From positions 372,001 through 436,000 of the forward strand of contig NZ_CP014475.1 of the NCBI RefSeq assembly GCF_001583415.1: DNA of 64,000 bases, read 5' to 3'. Below, one piece after another: positions 33,145-44,641 of this stretch (positions within the stretch are counted from its first letter, which is position 1; every line of letters begins with the position of its first letter). Origin of the DNA: Mycolicibacterium phlei (GTDB taxonomy: Bacteria > Actinomycetota > Actinomycetes > Mycobacteriales > Mycobacteriaceae). A program made the position numbers and the translations under genes. The notes under the pieces were generated by a model. That model saw only the letters and a list, made by a program, of their open reading frames with translations, had not been told where the DNA came from and made no database searches.

Positions 33145-33419
33145 GAAAAGTCCTCCTGAAGCCCTCGTCAGGGGGAATTGTTCCCCACTTGTCCGCGGAC
33201 GACTGTCGCCGCAGCGTGGAACGTGATTGACTTAGCGCGGTCGCAGCTTCTGTGTTCGTGTACTAGCACTCGCAGGATCGACGTTGCGATCGCGGTTCCT
33301 GCGAGGGTTGTAGGTCGGGTCGAGTTCCGGGCTTCCACGAAGGAGAGCGGTCGGAACGGGCCCGGTGTACCGAAACACGGTGGACCGCACCCGGTGAATA
33401 AGAGAAGGAAACAACAGGA
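33145..33419 (+). promoter_or_regulatory. long 5' region of cspA
   Basis: 275 bases separate the divergent helicase start from cspA without a coding frame that looks real. A TTGACT at about 33226-33231 is the best -35-like element, without a well-spaced -10. The stretch is less GC-rich than its surroundings and ends with AGAGAAGGAAACAACAGG just before ATG 33420, a purine-rich ribosome binding site. A long structured leader is usual for cold-shock genes. Confidence 0.45.
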
Positions 33420-33623
33420 ATGCCACAGGGAACTGTGAAGTGGTTCAACGCGGAGAAGGGCTTCGGCTTCATTGCCCCGGAGGACGGCTCTGCGGATGTC
33501 TTCGTCCACTACACGGAAATTCAGGGGTCGGGCTTCCGCACCCTGGAGGAGAACCAGAAGGTTGAGTTCGAGGTTGGCCAGAGCCCCAAGGGGCCGCAGG
33601 CCACGGGTGTCCGGGCCCTCTAG
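33420..33623 (+). CDS. cspA: cold-shock protein CspA
   Basis: 67 residues with the complete cold-shock domain: [12 protein letters not shown] (RNP1, KGFGFI at 13-18), DVFVHY (RNP2, 26-31) and the C-terminal [17 protein letters not shown]. It is a single-stranded RNA and DNA chaperone of the OB-fold type. It corresponds to Rv3648c. A GC-rich hairpin follows 20 bases after the stop. Confidence 0.97.
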   Translation: MPQGTVKWFNAEKGFGFIAPEDGSADVFVHYTEIQGSGFRTLEENQKVEFEVGQSPKGPQATGVRAL

Positions 33624-33643
33624 CTAGACCCTTCGACCAAGGC

Positions 33644-33685
33644 AACACCCCGCGCGCGTCCACCAACCGGCCGCCGCGGGGTGTT
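33644..33685 (+). terminator. hairpin terminator of cspA (no U-tract)
   Basis: AACACCCCGC (33644-33653) pairs with GCGGGGTGTT (33676-33685). The following CGCGTATT has no run of T, so it would be a mycobacterial-type weak or Rho-assisted terminator. Confidence 0.55.
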
Positions 33686-33750
33686 CGCGTATTCGGACGC
33701 TCCCGGCCCGCCCGCCGCGGAAATCGCCGGGCCTGGCTTACTGTCGTTGC

Positions 33751-34341
33751 GTGAGCCAGCTGTCCTTCTTCTCGGCTGAGTCGGTGCCGCCCGCGGTCGC
33801 CGACCTCACCGGGCTGCTCGCCGGACCCGGCCAGGTGGTGCTGGTCGGCTCGGGCGCCCAGCAGGGGGCGCGGCTGTCGGTGGTCGTCGACGCCCTGTGG
33901 CGGGCCGAGGGGCTGGCCGAGATGATCGTCGAGGCCGGTCTGGAACCGGAGATCACCCGCACCGAGGAGAACACGCCGCTGGTGCGCACGGCGGTGGACC
34001 CCCGCCTGGTCCCGATCGCCACCGAGTGGACCCGTGGGGCGGTCAAGACGGTGCCGCCGCAGTGGCTGCCCGGGCCGCGCCAGTTGCGGGCCTGGACGCT
34101 GGCCGCCGGGACGCCGGAGGCCGACCGCTACCTCCTTCTGTTGGACCCGCATGCGCCCGACACCCATTCCCCGCTGGCGTCGGCCATGATGAGGGTGGGT
34201 ATCGCACCGACGTTGATCGGCACCCGCGGGGCCCGGCCGGCCCTTCGGATCAGTGGTCGACGACGGCTGTTACGCCTGGTAGAGAACGTGGGGGAACCGC
34301 CGGACGGAGAAGAAGCGTTGCAGCATTGGCCGCGGATCTGA
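33751..34341 (+). CDS. conserved mycobacterial protein (Rv3647c-like)
   Basis: 196 residues from GTG 33751. A globular alpha-beta composition with VVLVGSGAQQGARLSVVVDALWRAEGLAEMIVEAGLEPEIT at residues 29-70 and a C-terminal basic segment RISGRRRLLRLVENVG. No catalytic motif, signal peptide or membrane helix is visible. The match to Rv3647c by position (between cspA and topA) and length is good; the function is unknown. The next gene, topA, is 149 bases downstream on the same strand. Confidence 0.75.
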   Translation: MSQLSFFSAESVPPAVADLTGLLAGPGQVVLVGSGAQQGARLSVVVDALWRAEGLAEMIVEAGLEPEITRTEENTPLVRTAVDPRLVPIATEWTRGAVKTVPPQWLPGPRQLRAWTLAAGTPEADRYLLLLDPHAPDTHSPLASAMMRVGIAPTLIGTRGARPALRISGRRRLLRLVENVGEPPDGEEALQHWPRI

Positions 34342-34490
34342 CGGTCGCGGACAGGGGGGTCGGTTTGCGTCGGGTCGCCCGGGGTGCCAAATTGTGGGGT
34401 GCCGACCGGGTCGACCCGGGGCCGTGGCTGGTGACAATCGGCGACAATCGGGCACAGTCGGCAAGCTGAAGAAGTGGAGCGTACGCACAG

Positions 34491-37306
<2,816 letters not shown>

Positions 37307-37310
<4 letters not shown>

Positions 37311-38962
37311 CCCGACGGGCTGACGTCGCTGGGAACGTGCCCGACGGTGGTGGCCCCGTCCGTGGAGTGGTCGGCTGCCTGAGCTCTACCGGGGTCTTCC
37401 GGTGACAGCAGCCGCTTGGGCCGGGCCAGCTGCGTCGGCGCTGTGCGGCCGCGCAGTTCGACGGTCTCGCCGACGTCCCAGCACAGCGCCTCGGAGTCCA
37501 GCGCGCCGCTGACCGCGATCGCCGAGGCCAGCACGTGGCCCTCCTCCAGCTTGGCCAGCTCGGTGAGCCGGGCCGCCTCGTTGACCGGATCGCCGATCAC
37601 GGTGTACTCGAAGCGGGCCTGAGCGCCGATGTGCCCGGCGATCGCCCGCCCGGCGGACACCCCGATGCCGAACTCGGTCTGACCCAGCACCTCGATCAGC
37701 TCGTCGTGCAGCTCGCGGGCGGCCGCCAGCGCCGCCCCGCACGCGTCGGGATGCTCGATCGGCGCCCCGAAGATCGCCAGCGCGGCGTCGCCCTGGAACT
37801 TGTTGACGAACCCGCCGTGCCGGTTGACCGTGTCGACGACGACGCGGAAGAAGTCGTTGAGCAGGTTGACCACCTCAGCGGCCGGGATCGTCGACGCCAG
37901 CCGGGTGGAGCCGACCAGGTCGACGAACAGCACCGCCACATCGCGCTCCTGGCCGCCGAGCTCGGTGCCGCGCTCCAACGCCCGGCGGGCCACGTCCTCG
38001 CCGACGTAGCGGCCGAACAGGTCACGCAGCCGCTGCCGCTCGGCCAGATCGCGCACCATGTCGTTGAAGCCGGCCTGCAGCAGGCCCAGCTCGCTGGCGT
38101 CGTAGATCTGCATGTGCGCGTTGTAGTTGCCGCGCTGCACCTCACCGAGCGCCCAGCGCAGCTGCCGCAGCGGGTCGGCGATCGACATGGCCACCAGCAC
38201 GGTGCCGGCCAGCCCGACCACCAGCGCGGTGATCGCCAGGATCAGGATCGGGGTGATCAGCCGGTCGGTGGGGGCGGTGAGCACCTCGAACTTGCTGGCC
38301 ACCAGCGCCAGCACGATCGCGATGATCGGCACCGCGGTGGACAGCACCCACGTCAGCACCTGACGGGCGATCACCCCGGGCGCCCGGAAGCTCTCCGGCA
38401 CCCCGCCGCGCAGCGCGGCGACGGCCACGGGACGCAGCACCCGCTCGGACTGCAGATAGCCGATGATCGCCGTGGTGGTGGCGCCCAGGGCGGTGGCCAC
38501 CGCGATGATCGGCGCCGACTTATGTGCCACCGGCCAGCTGGCCACGATGAACACGATCGAGCCCAGCGCCCAGTTCACGACGTTGATCACCGACCGGTAG
38601 AACGGCATCTTCAACGCGCGGGTGCGGGCGACCTCGGTGTCCTCGGGGTCGCGGTCGCCGAGCAGCATCTCGCGGCGCTGCCAGCGCATCACCGGAATCA
38701 GCAGCCGCAGGCTCCAGTAGGCCGCGATGGTGAACGACACGAACAGGAAGCCCAGGAACACCACCAGGTTGAAGACCGGCAGATCCTGCAGCTGGATACG
38801 GTCCTCGGGCGGCAGGCCGAACCGCAGGAAGCTCAGCACCAGCAGCGCGCCGATGATGTCGGCCTGGACCATGCCGAGGGTGAAGACCGGCCATGGGGTA
38901 CGCGCCGCCCACCGGACGAATGCGGCGATTCGCCCGATCGGTCTGGTGTCCTCCACAGCCAC
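37307..38962 (-). CDS. membrane class III adenylate cyclase with HAMP domain (Rv3645-like)
   Basis: 551 residues from GTG 38962, chosen over the 68-residue longer frame because relatives start with VEDTRPIGRI. Six transmembrane helices occupy about residues 12-275, followed by a HAMP linker (SIADPLRQLRWALGEVQRGNYNAHMQIYDASELGLLQAGFNDM) and a class III cyclase domain: RDVAVLFVDLVGSTRLAS (metal-binding Asp), GGFVNKFQGDAALAIFGAP (second Asp) and YTVIGDPVNEAARL (transition-state Asn/Arg region). It makes cAMP at the inner membrane. Rv3645 is the dominant cyclase in M. tuberculosis, linked to lipid utilisation. It plausibly feeds Crp (13553-14227). Confidence 0.92.
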
Positions 38963-39045
38963 GTCGTCAACCGTATCGGGCGGCGGCGGCCTGCTGGGGT
39001 GGTGTGGGACTGCCGTGTCGGTTCGCAGCACTAATGTTATCTGCG

Positions 39046-40254
39046 ATGTCCGGGGTTTTCGCACGGTTGGTCGGCCAGGAAGCGGTCGAGGCCGAGCTCG
39101 TCGCCGCCGCGCGGGCGGCACGGGGTGATTCAGCTCACAACGGCGCCGCCGTCGGGACCATGACACATGCGTGGCTGATCACCGGCCCACCAGGCTCGGG
39201 CCGGTCGGTGGCGGCGCTGTGCTTCGCGGCGGCGCTGCAGTGCACCTCGGAGGGCACCCCGGGCTGCGGGGAGTGCCGGGCCTGCACGACGACGATGGCG
39301 GGCACGCACGCCGATGTGCGGCGGATCATCCCCGAAGGGTTGTCCATCGGCGTCGACGAGATGCGCACGATCGTGCAGATCGCGTCGCGGCGACCGGGCA
39401 CCGGCCGCTGGCAGGTCGTGGTGATCGAGGACGCCGACCGGCTGACCGAGGGCGCGGCGAACGCGCTGCTGAAGGTGGTCGAGGAGCCGCCGCCGTCGAC
39501 GGTGTTCCTGCTGTGCGCGCCGTCGGTGGACCCGGAGGACATCGCGATCACGCTGCGGTCGCGCTGCCGGCATGTGGCACTGGTGGAACCCACGGTCGAC
39601 GCCATCGCCGACGTGCTGATCAGCGGCGACGGGCTGCCGGAGGACGTGGCGCGGTGGGCTGCCGCGGTCAGCGGCGGGCACGTGGGCCGGGCGCGGCGGC
39701 TGGCCACCGACGAGCAGGCCCGGGAGCGCCGCAAGCGGGCGCTGAGCCTGGTGCGCGACGCGGCGACGCCGGCGCGGGCCTACGCGGCCGCCGAGGAGCT
39801 GGTGCGGGCGGCCGAGGAGGAGGCCGTCGCGCTGACCGAGGACCGCAACGAGGCCGAGACCGAGGAGCTGCGCACCGCACTGGGGGCGGGTGGCACCGGT
39901 AAGGGTGCCGCGGGTGCGCTGCGGGGCGCGGCCGGGGCGCTCAACGCGCTCGAGAAGCGGCAGAAGTCGCGGCGGACCCGGGCATCGCGGGACTCGCTGG
40001 ACCGGGCGCTGATCGACCTGGCGACCTACTTCCGCGACGCGCTGCTGGTCGCCTCCGGGGCCGATGACGTGCGGTTGAACCATCCGGACATGCGCGACGA
40101 GGTGGCCCGCATCGCCGCGCACGTGGCGCCGGAGCACCTGCTGCGCTGCATCGAGGCGGTGCTGGAGTGCCGCGAGGCGCTGGCGATGAACGTCAAGCCG
40201 AAGTTCGCGGTCGACGCGATGGTGGCCACCGTCGGCCAGGCGCTGCGGGACTGA
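39046..40254 (+). CDS. holB: DNA polymerase III delta' subunit
   Basis: 402 residues from ATG 39046. The P-loop reads GPPGSGRS, with Arg in place of the catalytic Lys, as usual for the non-hydrolysing delta' clamp-loader subunit. A zinc module has four Cys (CTSEGTPGCGECRAC), and downstream are VVIEDADRLTEGAANALLKVVEEPP and TLRSRCRHV (sensor 1 and SRC). It stabilises the clamp loader that places the beta clamp on DNA. It corresponds to Rv3644c. The gene is followed by tRNA-Thr. Confidence 0.93.
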   Translation: MSGVFARLVGQEAVEAELVAAARAARGDSAHNGAAVGTMTHAWLITGPPGSGRSVAALCFAAALQCTSEGTPGCGECRACTTTMAGTHADVRRIIPEGLSIGVDEMRTIVQIASRRPGTGRWQVVVIEDADRLTEGAANALLKVVEEPPPSTVFLLCAPSVDPEDIAITLRSRCRHVALVEPTVDAIADVLISGDGLPEDVARWAAAVSGGHVGRARRLATDEQARERRKRALSLVRDAATPARAYAAAEELVRAAEEEAVALTEDRNEAETEELRTALGAGGTGKGAAGALRGAAGALNALEKRQKSRRTRASRDSLDRALIDLATYFRDALLVASGADDVRLNHPDMRDEVARIAAHVAPEHLLRCIEAVLECREALAMNVKPKFAVDAMVATVGQALRD

Positions 40255-40322
40255 CTTGGGTCCGCGGCGGGGCCTGCCGTAGACTCGTCCCGCCCGCGTC
40301 GCGAGACAGTGCGGCAGGGCAC

Positions 40323-40395
40323 GCCACCTTAGCTCAGTCGGCAGAGCGGCTCACTCGTAATGAGCAGGTCAGGAGTTCGATTCTCCTAGGTGGCT
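40323..40395 (+). tRNA. tRNA-Thr (anticodon CGT)
   Basis: GCCACCT/AGGTGGC acceptor with discriminator T, D-arm GCTC..GAGC, anticodon stem GCTCA/TGAGC with loop CTCGTAA giving CGT (reads ACG), and TPsiC arm AGGAG-TTCGATT-CTCCT. 73 bases; CCA is not encoded. Confidence 0.95.
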
Positions 40396-40399
40396 CTCA

Positions 40400-40783
40400 T
40401 CAGGCGTTGTCGTCACCGGGGCTCAGCACCTGCTTGGCGACCTCCAGCGCCGCGTTCGCGGCGGGAAAGCCCGCATACGCGGTGCAGTGGTAGATGACCT
40501 CGGCGATCTCGGCGTCGGTCAGGCCGTTGTTGCGGGCGATGCGGAAGTGCGCCGCCAGTTCCCCCTCGGCGCGCAGCGCGATGAGGGCGCCGAGCGTGAC
40601 GAGGCTGCGCTCTCGGCGGCTGAGCCCGTCGCGGGTCCACAGCCGGCCGAACACGTTGTCGAGGGCCAGCGCGAACATCTCCCCGCCGAAGCCGGGCGCC
40701 GGGACCGGCACCTCACCGTCGGGCAGCACGCCGGGCAGCAGTTCACGGAACACCTGAAGACCCTGATCACGCACGTCAGTCAT
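40400..40783 (-). CDS. carboxymuconolactone decarboxylase / AhpD-like protein
   Basis: 127 residues. The CMD fold signature is LSRRERSLVTLGALIALRAEGELAAHFRIARNNGLTDAEIAEVIYHCTAYAGFPAANAALEVAKQVL, with conserved Glu (RE), the helix ending AHFRIARNNG and the AEVIYHCTAYAGFP segment. The peroxidase CxxC of AhpD is absent (only one Cys, in YHCTAY), so this is closer to gamma-carboxymuconolactone decarboxylase-like proteins; the substrate is unknown. It lies five bases from tRNA-Thr, convergent. Confidence 0.85.
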   Translation of the reverse strand: MTDVRDQGLQVFRELLPGVLPDGEVPVPAPGFGGEMFALALDNVFGRLWTRDGLSRRERSLVTLGALIALRAEGELAAHFRIARNNGLTDAEIAEVIYHCTAYAGFPAANAALEVAKQVLSPGDDNA

Positions 40784-40825
40784 GCCGACAGCGTGACACA
40801 GCGGCCTTTCCCGCGATGACGGCGC

Positions 40826-41671
40826 TCACCGTGATTCGGCAGGCCACCCGGGTGAGGCAGGCAGGGTGGGGAAGTCCGATCTCGGATGCTCACCGTCGAT
40901 GAGGAACGCGCGGCGGTCCGGCGGGTCGGGGGCCTTGTCAACGCAGGCGGCGACGTCAGCGTGCAGGGTGGGCCACTCGCGGACGAGATCGCCGTCGAAG
41001 TAGGCGAAGGAGTTCAGTGCGCCGACGATCCGCCAGTCGCCGAACACGTCGGCGGTGGGGGCGGCCTCGGGGCCCTTCTGCGGCGGTAGCCCGCCACCCG
41101 AGCTCAGTTCCGGGGCAAGCATTTTCACCCAGTACGCGAACACTCCCGGCTCATACCCCCTGACCTTGCGGGCCTGGCTGACGAACCGACCGTCGACGGC
41201 TTCCTCTGCCGCGGTGTAGGTGTAGAAGCACAGCACCGACGTCACATCCCGTCCGGACACGTCGACGAACAGGATGTGTGACTTGAGAGTTCCGACGAGC
41301 GGCTGCTTCTGCGGGGTGGCCAGGCTGGGCCACAGGCTCCAGGCGCTGAGCTTGCGGCTGTCAGGTTCGTCGGGCGCCACGGCCCGGTCGAATCCGGGGT
41401 AGACGTATTGCTGGTCACCCATGAGTTCTGCGAGTTCGATCGACTCCCGGTAGGCACGAACGACCACGGCCGCCCCACTGACCAAGTCGATTCCCGGTTC
41501 CGCGGTCCACGTCATCCGCAGGTCGCTGACTTGCCCGCTCCAACGCTGAACCGGCTCCGCATCGGGGGTGGGAGAAGCCTCCCGGGGGGTAGGCGAACAC
41601 GCGGTGGTGCACAGCAACAGCGCCACGGCCGCAATGGAGTGAAGGATTAGTGACAGGCGGTGGTTGATCAC
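40826..41671 (-). CDS. putative lipoprotein, hypothetical
   Basis: 281 residues from GTG 41671. The signal peptide is HRLSLILHSIAAVALLLCTTAC, with a lipobox-like TTAC before SPTPREASPTPD, so lipidation at Cys24 is possible although the -3 position is Thr rather than Leu. The mature part has no domain I know; it contains WSGQVSDLRMTWTAEPG, YTAAEEAVDGRFVSQARKVRGYEPG and a tail with DVAACVDKAPDPPDRRAFLIDG. The gene overlaps the stop of a 54-residue upstream frame by GTGA. Neither seems part of the M. tuberculosis order, so this is an accessory pair. Confidence 0.7.
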   Translation of the reverse strand: MINHRLSLILHSIAAVALLLCTTACSPTPREASPTPDAEPVQRWSGQVSDLRMTWTAEPGIDLVSGAAVVVRAYRESIELAELMGDQQYVYPGFDRAVAPDEPDSRKLSAWSLWPSLATPQKQPLVGTLKSHILFVDVSGRDVTSVLCFYTYTAAEEAVDGRFVSQARKVRGYEPGVFAYWVKMLAPELSSGGGLPPQKGPEAAPTADVFGDWRIVGALNSFAYFDGDLVREWPTLHADVAACVDKAPDPPDRRAFLIDGEHPRSDFPTLPASPGWPAESR

Positions 41672-41832
41672 GGGTTCGGCTTCTTGATGAGATCTTCGTA
41701 GTGTTGCGCGATGTCGTCGACCGGATTCGCCGCGGGGCCGACGGTGTATGTCGCCGCGTTGGGGATCGTGGTCTCCCAGGTGCAACCGTCCGTCGGAGTC
41801 GAAGAAGGCCGGAAGGCATCGATCTCGGTCAC
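41668..41832 (-). CDS. small hypothetical protein coupled to the lipoprotein gene (54 aa)
   Basis: GTG 41832 to TGA 41668-41670. The product reads TEIDAFRPSSTPTDGCTWETTIPN and ends EDLIKKPNP. The stop overlaps the GTG of the lipoprotein gene (GTGA), the arrangement seen at many true gene pairs here. No good ribosome binding site is visible; GGAGGG lies 15 bases upstream. It could be the remaining C-terminal end of a longer gene whose 5' part has been lost. Confidence 0.45.
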   Translation of the reverse strand: MTEIDAFRPSSTPTDGCTWETTIPNAATYTVGPAANPVDDIAQHYEDLIKKPNP

Positions 41833-41883
41833 CGCTCGATTATCTCGGCCCTCCGGCCACCCCTACGTCACGAATTCGCGGCG

Positions 41884-43680
41884 CTACCTCGGTGCGACGA
41901 ATCCGACCGGACCCGCGGCCACGCACACCGACAGCGCCGCCGTGTTGGCCCGCACCGTGATCGCGTCCCCGGCCCCCGGCAGCCGCACGAACACCCGGTT
42001 CAGCCCCGGATGCACCGGCACCTTCACGTCCGGCCCCTCCGACAGCGCCATCGTCATCGACCCGTCGCTGTTGGCCAGATAGTTGATCTCGGCTGTCCAG
42101 TCCGCGGGCAGCAGCGGCCCGTCCAGCGGCATCCGCGCCGGCTCGTCCGGCTGCACCAGGTACCCGCAGCCGTCCACCGGGCCCGGCACGATGCTGCGCA
42201 CCCATGTCACCTTCGCGTCGACCACCCGGCCCGTGTTGTCCAGCATCCGCAGATACGGTGTCGCCGAAGCGAATTCGGGCCGCGGCGACACCAGCGCGAA
42301 CATGTGGCCGATCCGGTTCTCCGGTCCCACCACCCGCTGCAGGATCATCGGGTCGACCTCCTGGTCGAGCATCGGCGCGTCCGAGGCCTGCGCCGCCGCC
42401 CGCAACCCGGCCACCGCGTTGCGCAGATACGGCCGCGCCGGGTCGTCCCGCCAGCTGGTGTAGAACGTCGCGGTCGAATACAGGCTGCTCGCCGCGTACG
42501 CGCCGACCGCCGCGACCACCACCACGGTGCGCCGCGGCGACGCGTCCAGCCACCGCGACCCCTCCCGGTTCGGCGCCGTCAGCCCCACCGCCGCGAGCAG
42601 CGTCAACACCACCACCAGATCCGGCAGGTACCGCAGCGTCTGCGCCAACTCCAGCGCGGTGAACTGCGAGGCCCGCATCAGATAGATCGGCACCTGACAG
42701 CCCACCGCGTAGCCCAGCGCCACCAGCCACACCGGGCCGAGTCGACGCTTGCGCAGCATCGTCACCGCCACGACGAGCGCCAACGCCACCCAGCCCAGCA
42801 CCATCACCGTCACCGGGGGCACGCCCCACGGCGACGCCGGCGCCCAGCGCTGCCACACCCACGGCCCGCCGGCCAGCGCGGGCACGATCCCGTGTGTGAA
42901 AGACCGGGCCAGCAGGTCCCACGTCATCGCCGGATCCAGCGTCCAGCGCTGCTGATCGACGACGACCACGTACACCACGCCCCACACCGCAGTGACCGCC
43001 AGCGCCGGCGCCCACAGCCGAATCCCGCTGCGCCACACCGCAGCCACACAGGCGGGTCCCGACACCCCGGAGACATAGCCCAGCAGCGCCACCACCGCGA
43101 ACGCCACGAACGGGATCACCGCGGCCTTCTCGAAGAACATCAGGCCGCCCACGTACACCAGCAGGCCGGTCACCGCGTAGCGCTGATTGCCGGTGCGGTG
43201 CAACAGGATCGCGTCCCCGCACACCCAGGCCATCGCCGCCAGCATCGGCAGCGAGTTCAATGCCGCCGCCCACCAGGCGAATCCGGGCACCGTCATCGGC
43301 GTGAACAACGCGAACGTCAGCGGCACCAGCAGCACCGGCCTCCACCCGAGGATCAGGTGCAGCGTGCGCAGCAGCGCCAGCGACGCCAACGCCTGCAGCA
43401 CAAGCAGACTCAGCGCGGGCAGCGCCCAGTTCAGCGGCGCCACCCGGGTGATCACCCACGCCACCAGGAACGCCGCAGGCATCACGTGCCCGTCGTGGTC
43501 GTCGAACAGATAACCCGGCGACAGCAGGTCCTGGGTGCCCGCGCGGCCGACGAGGATCAGGTCGTCCCAGTAGAAGTAGCCACCGAACGCCAACACCGCC
43601 CGGATCGCCAGCTGCACGACGATCAGGGCGACAGCGGTGCGAGCGACCCAGCCGCGCAGCAACTTACCGCGGATACGCAT
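41884..43680 (-). CDS. large multi-pass membrane protein, GT-C glycosyltransferase-like
   Basis: 598 residues from ATG 43680. About eleven hydrophobic helices fill residues 12-425, followed by a soluble domain of about 170 residues with a beta-rich C-terminus. The first extracytoplasmic loop carries YFYWDDLILVGRAG, an aromatic-Asp-Asp motif in the place where GT-C enzymes (polyprenyl-phosphate-sugar dependent) have their catalytic acid. I therefore infer a glycosyltransferase working on the outer face of the membrane, unproven. The gene overlaps galE by 17 bases and ends the five-gene operon that begins with the NRPS. It resembles Rv3635. Confidence 0.65.
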   Translation of the reverse strand: MRIRGKLLRGWVARTAVALIVVQLAIRAVLAFGGYFYWDDLILVGRAGTQDLLSPGYLFDDHDGHVMPAAFLVAWVITRVAPLNWALPALSLLVLQALASLALLRTLHLILGWRPVLLVPLTFALFTPMTVPGFAWWAAALNSLPMLAAMAWVCGDAILLHRTGNQRYAVTGLLVYVGGLMFFEKAAVIPFVAFAVVALLGYVSGVSGPACVAAVWRSGIRLWAPALAVTAVWGVVYVVVVDQQRWTLDPAMTWDLLARSFTHGIVPALAGGPWVWQRWAPASPWGVPPVTVMVLGWVALALVVAVTMLRKRRLGPVWLVALGYAVGCQVPIYLMRASQFTALELAQTLRYLPDLVVVLTLLAAVGLTAPNREGSRWLDASPRRTVVVVAAVGAYAASSLYSTATFYTSWRDDPARPYLRNAVAGLRAAAQASDAPMLDQEVDPMILQRVVGPENRIGHMFALVSPRPEFASATPYLRMLDNTGRVVDAKVTWVRSIVPGPVDGCGYLVQPDEPARMPLDGPLLPADWTAEINYLANSDGSMTMALSEGPDVKVPVHPGLNRVFVRLPGAGDAITVRANTAALSVCVAAGPVGFVAPR

Positions 43681-44641
43681 CCCCTGCTTTTTGCCGCGCG
43701 ATCCACGCCGAGCGCACCATGTCGGTCAGCGAGTGCCGCATCTCCCAGTCCAGGTCGCGCGCCGCCAGCTCGCCGGACGCCACGATCCGGGCCGGGTCGC
43801 CGGGCCGGCGCGGGCCGACGACCGGCTCGAAGTCGTAGCCGGTGACCTCGCGGATCGTCGTCATGATCTCGCGCACCGACGTGCCGCTGCCGCTGCCGAG
43901 GTTGTACACCGGCTCCAGCGGTTCACCGGCGTCCAGCCGCCGCGCCGCGGCCACGTGGGCCAGCGCCAGATCGGAGACGTGGATGTAGTCGCGCACGCAG
44001 GTGCCGTCCGGGGTGGGGTAGTCGTCGCCGTTGATCCGCGGCGTGTCCCCGCGCATCAGCATGTCGAACACCACCGGGAACAGGTTGTGCGGGCTGACGT
44101 CGAACAGCTCGTCGGACCCGGAGCCGACCACGTTGAAGTACCGCAGGCTGGTGTGCCGCAGCCCCGAGGCCCGGGCGGCGTCGCGGATCATCCACTCGCC
44201 GACCAGCTTGCTCACCCCGTACGGGGACTCGGGGGCCGTCGGCGTTTGCTCGGTGACGAGGTCGACGTCGGGGGTGCCGTAGGTCGCCGCGCTCGACGAG
44301 AACACCAGCTTGTCCACCCCGGCGTCGTCCATCGCCTTGAGCAGCGTGACCATCGCCGAGATGTTCTGCTCGTAGGTGTGCAGCGGCCGCTGCACCGACA
44401 CGCCCGCGTACTTGAAGCCGGCGACGTGGATGACGCCGGTGACGTCGTGCTCGGCCAGCGTGCGGGCGACCAGGCCGGCGTCGAGCAGCGTGCCGCGCAC
44501 CAACGGCACCGAGCCCGGTACGAAGCGCTCCAGCCCGGTGGACAGGTCGTCGATGATCACCACCGGCATCCCGGCGTCCGCCAGCGCCCGGACCACATGC
44601 GACCCGATGTATCCGGCGCCGCCCGTCACCAACCAACTCAT
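43664..44641 (-). CDS. galE: UDP-glucose 4-epimerase
   Basis: 325 residues from ATG 44641 (ATGA overlap with the flippase-like gene). A short-chain dehydrogenase-type NAD fold starts GGAGYIGSH; the catalytic SSSAATYG (Ser/Thr) and YGVSK (Tyr-x3-Lys) are intact, followed by LRYFNVVG and RDYIHVSDLA. The enzyme interconverts UDP-glucose and UDP-galactose, the precursor of mycobacterial arabinogalactan among others. Its location between a flippase-like gene and a GT-C-like gene suggests it serves the product of this operon, or that the operon grew around a housekeeping galE. Confidence 0.92.
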   Translation of the reverse strand: MSWLVTGGAGYIGSHVVRALADAGMPVVIIDDLSTGLERFVPGSVPLVRGTLLDAGLVARTLAEHDVTGVIHVAGFKYAGVSVQRPLHTYEQNISAMVTLLKAMDDAGVDKLVFSSSAATYGTPDVDLVTEQTPTAPESPYGVSKLVGEWMIRDAARASGLRHTSLRYFNVVGSGSDELFDVSPHNLFPVVFDMLMRGDTPRINGDDYPTPDGTCVRDYIHVSDLALAHVAAARRLDAGEPLEPVYNLGSGSGTSVREIMTTIREVTGYDFEPVVGPRRPGDPARIVASGELAARDLDWEMRHSLTDMVRSAWIARQKAGDAYPR

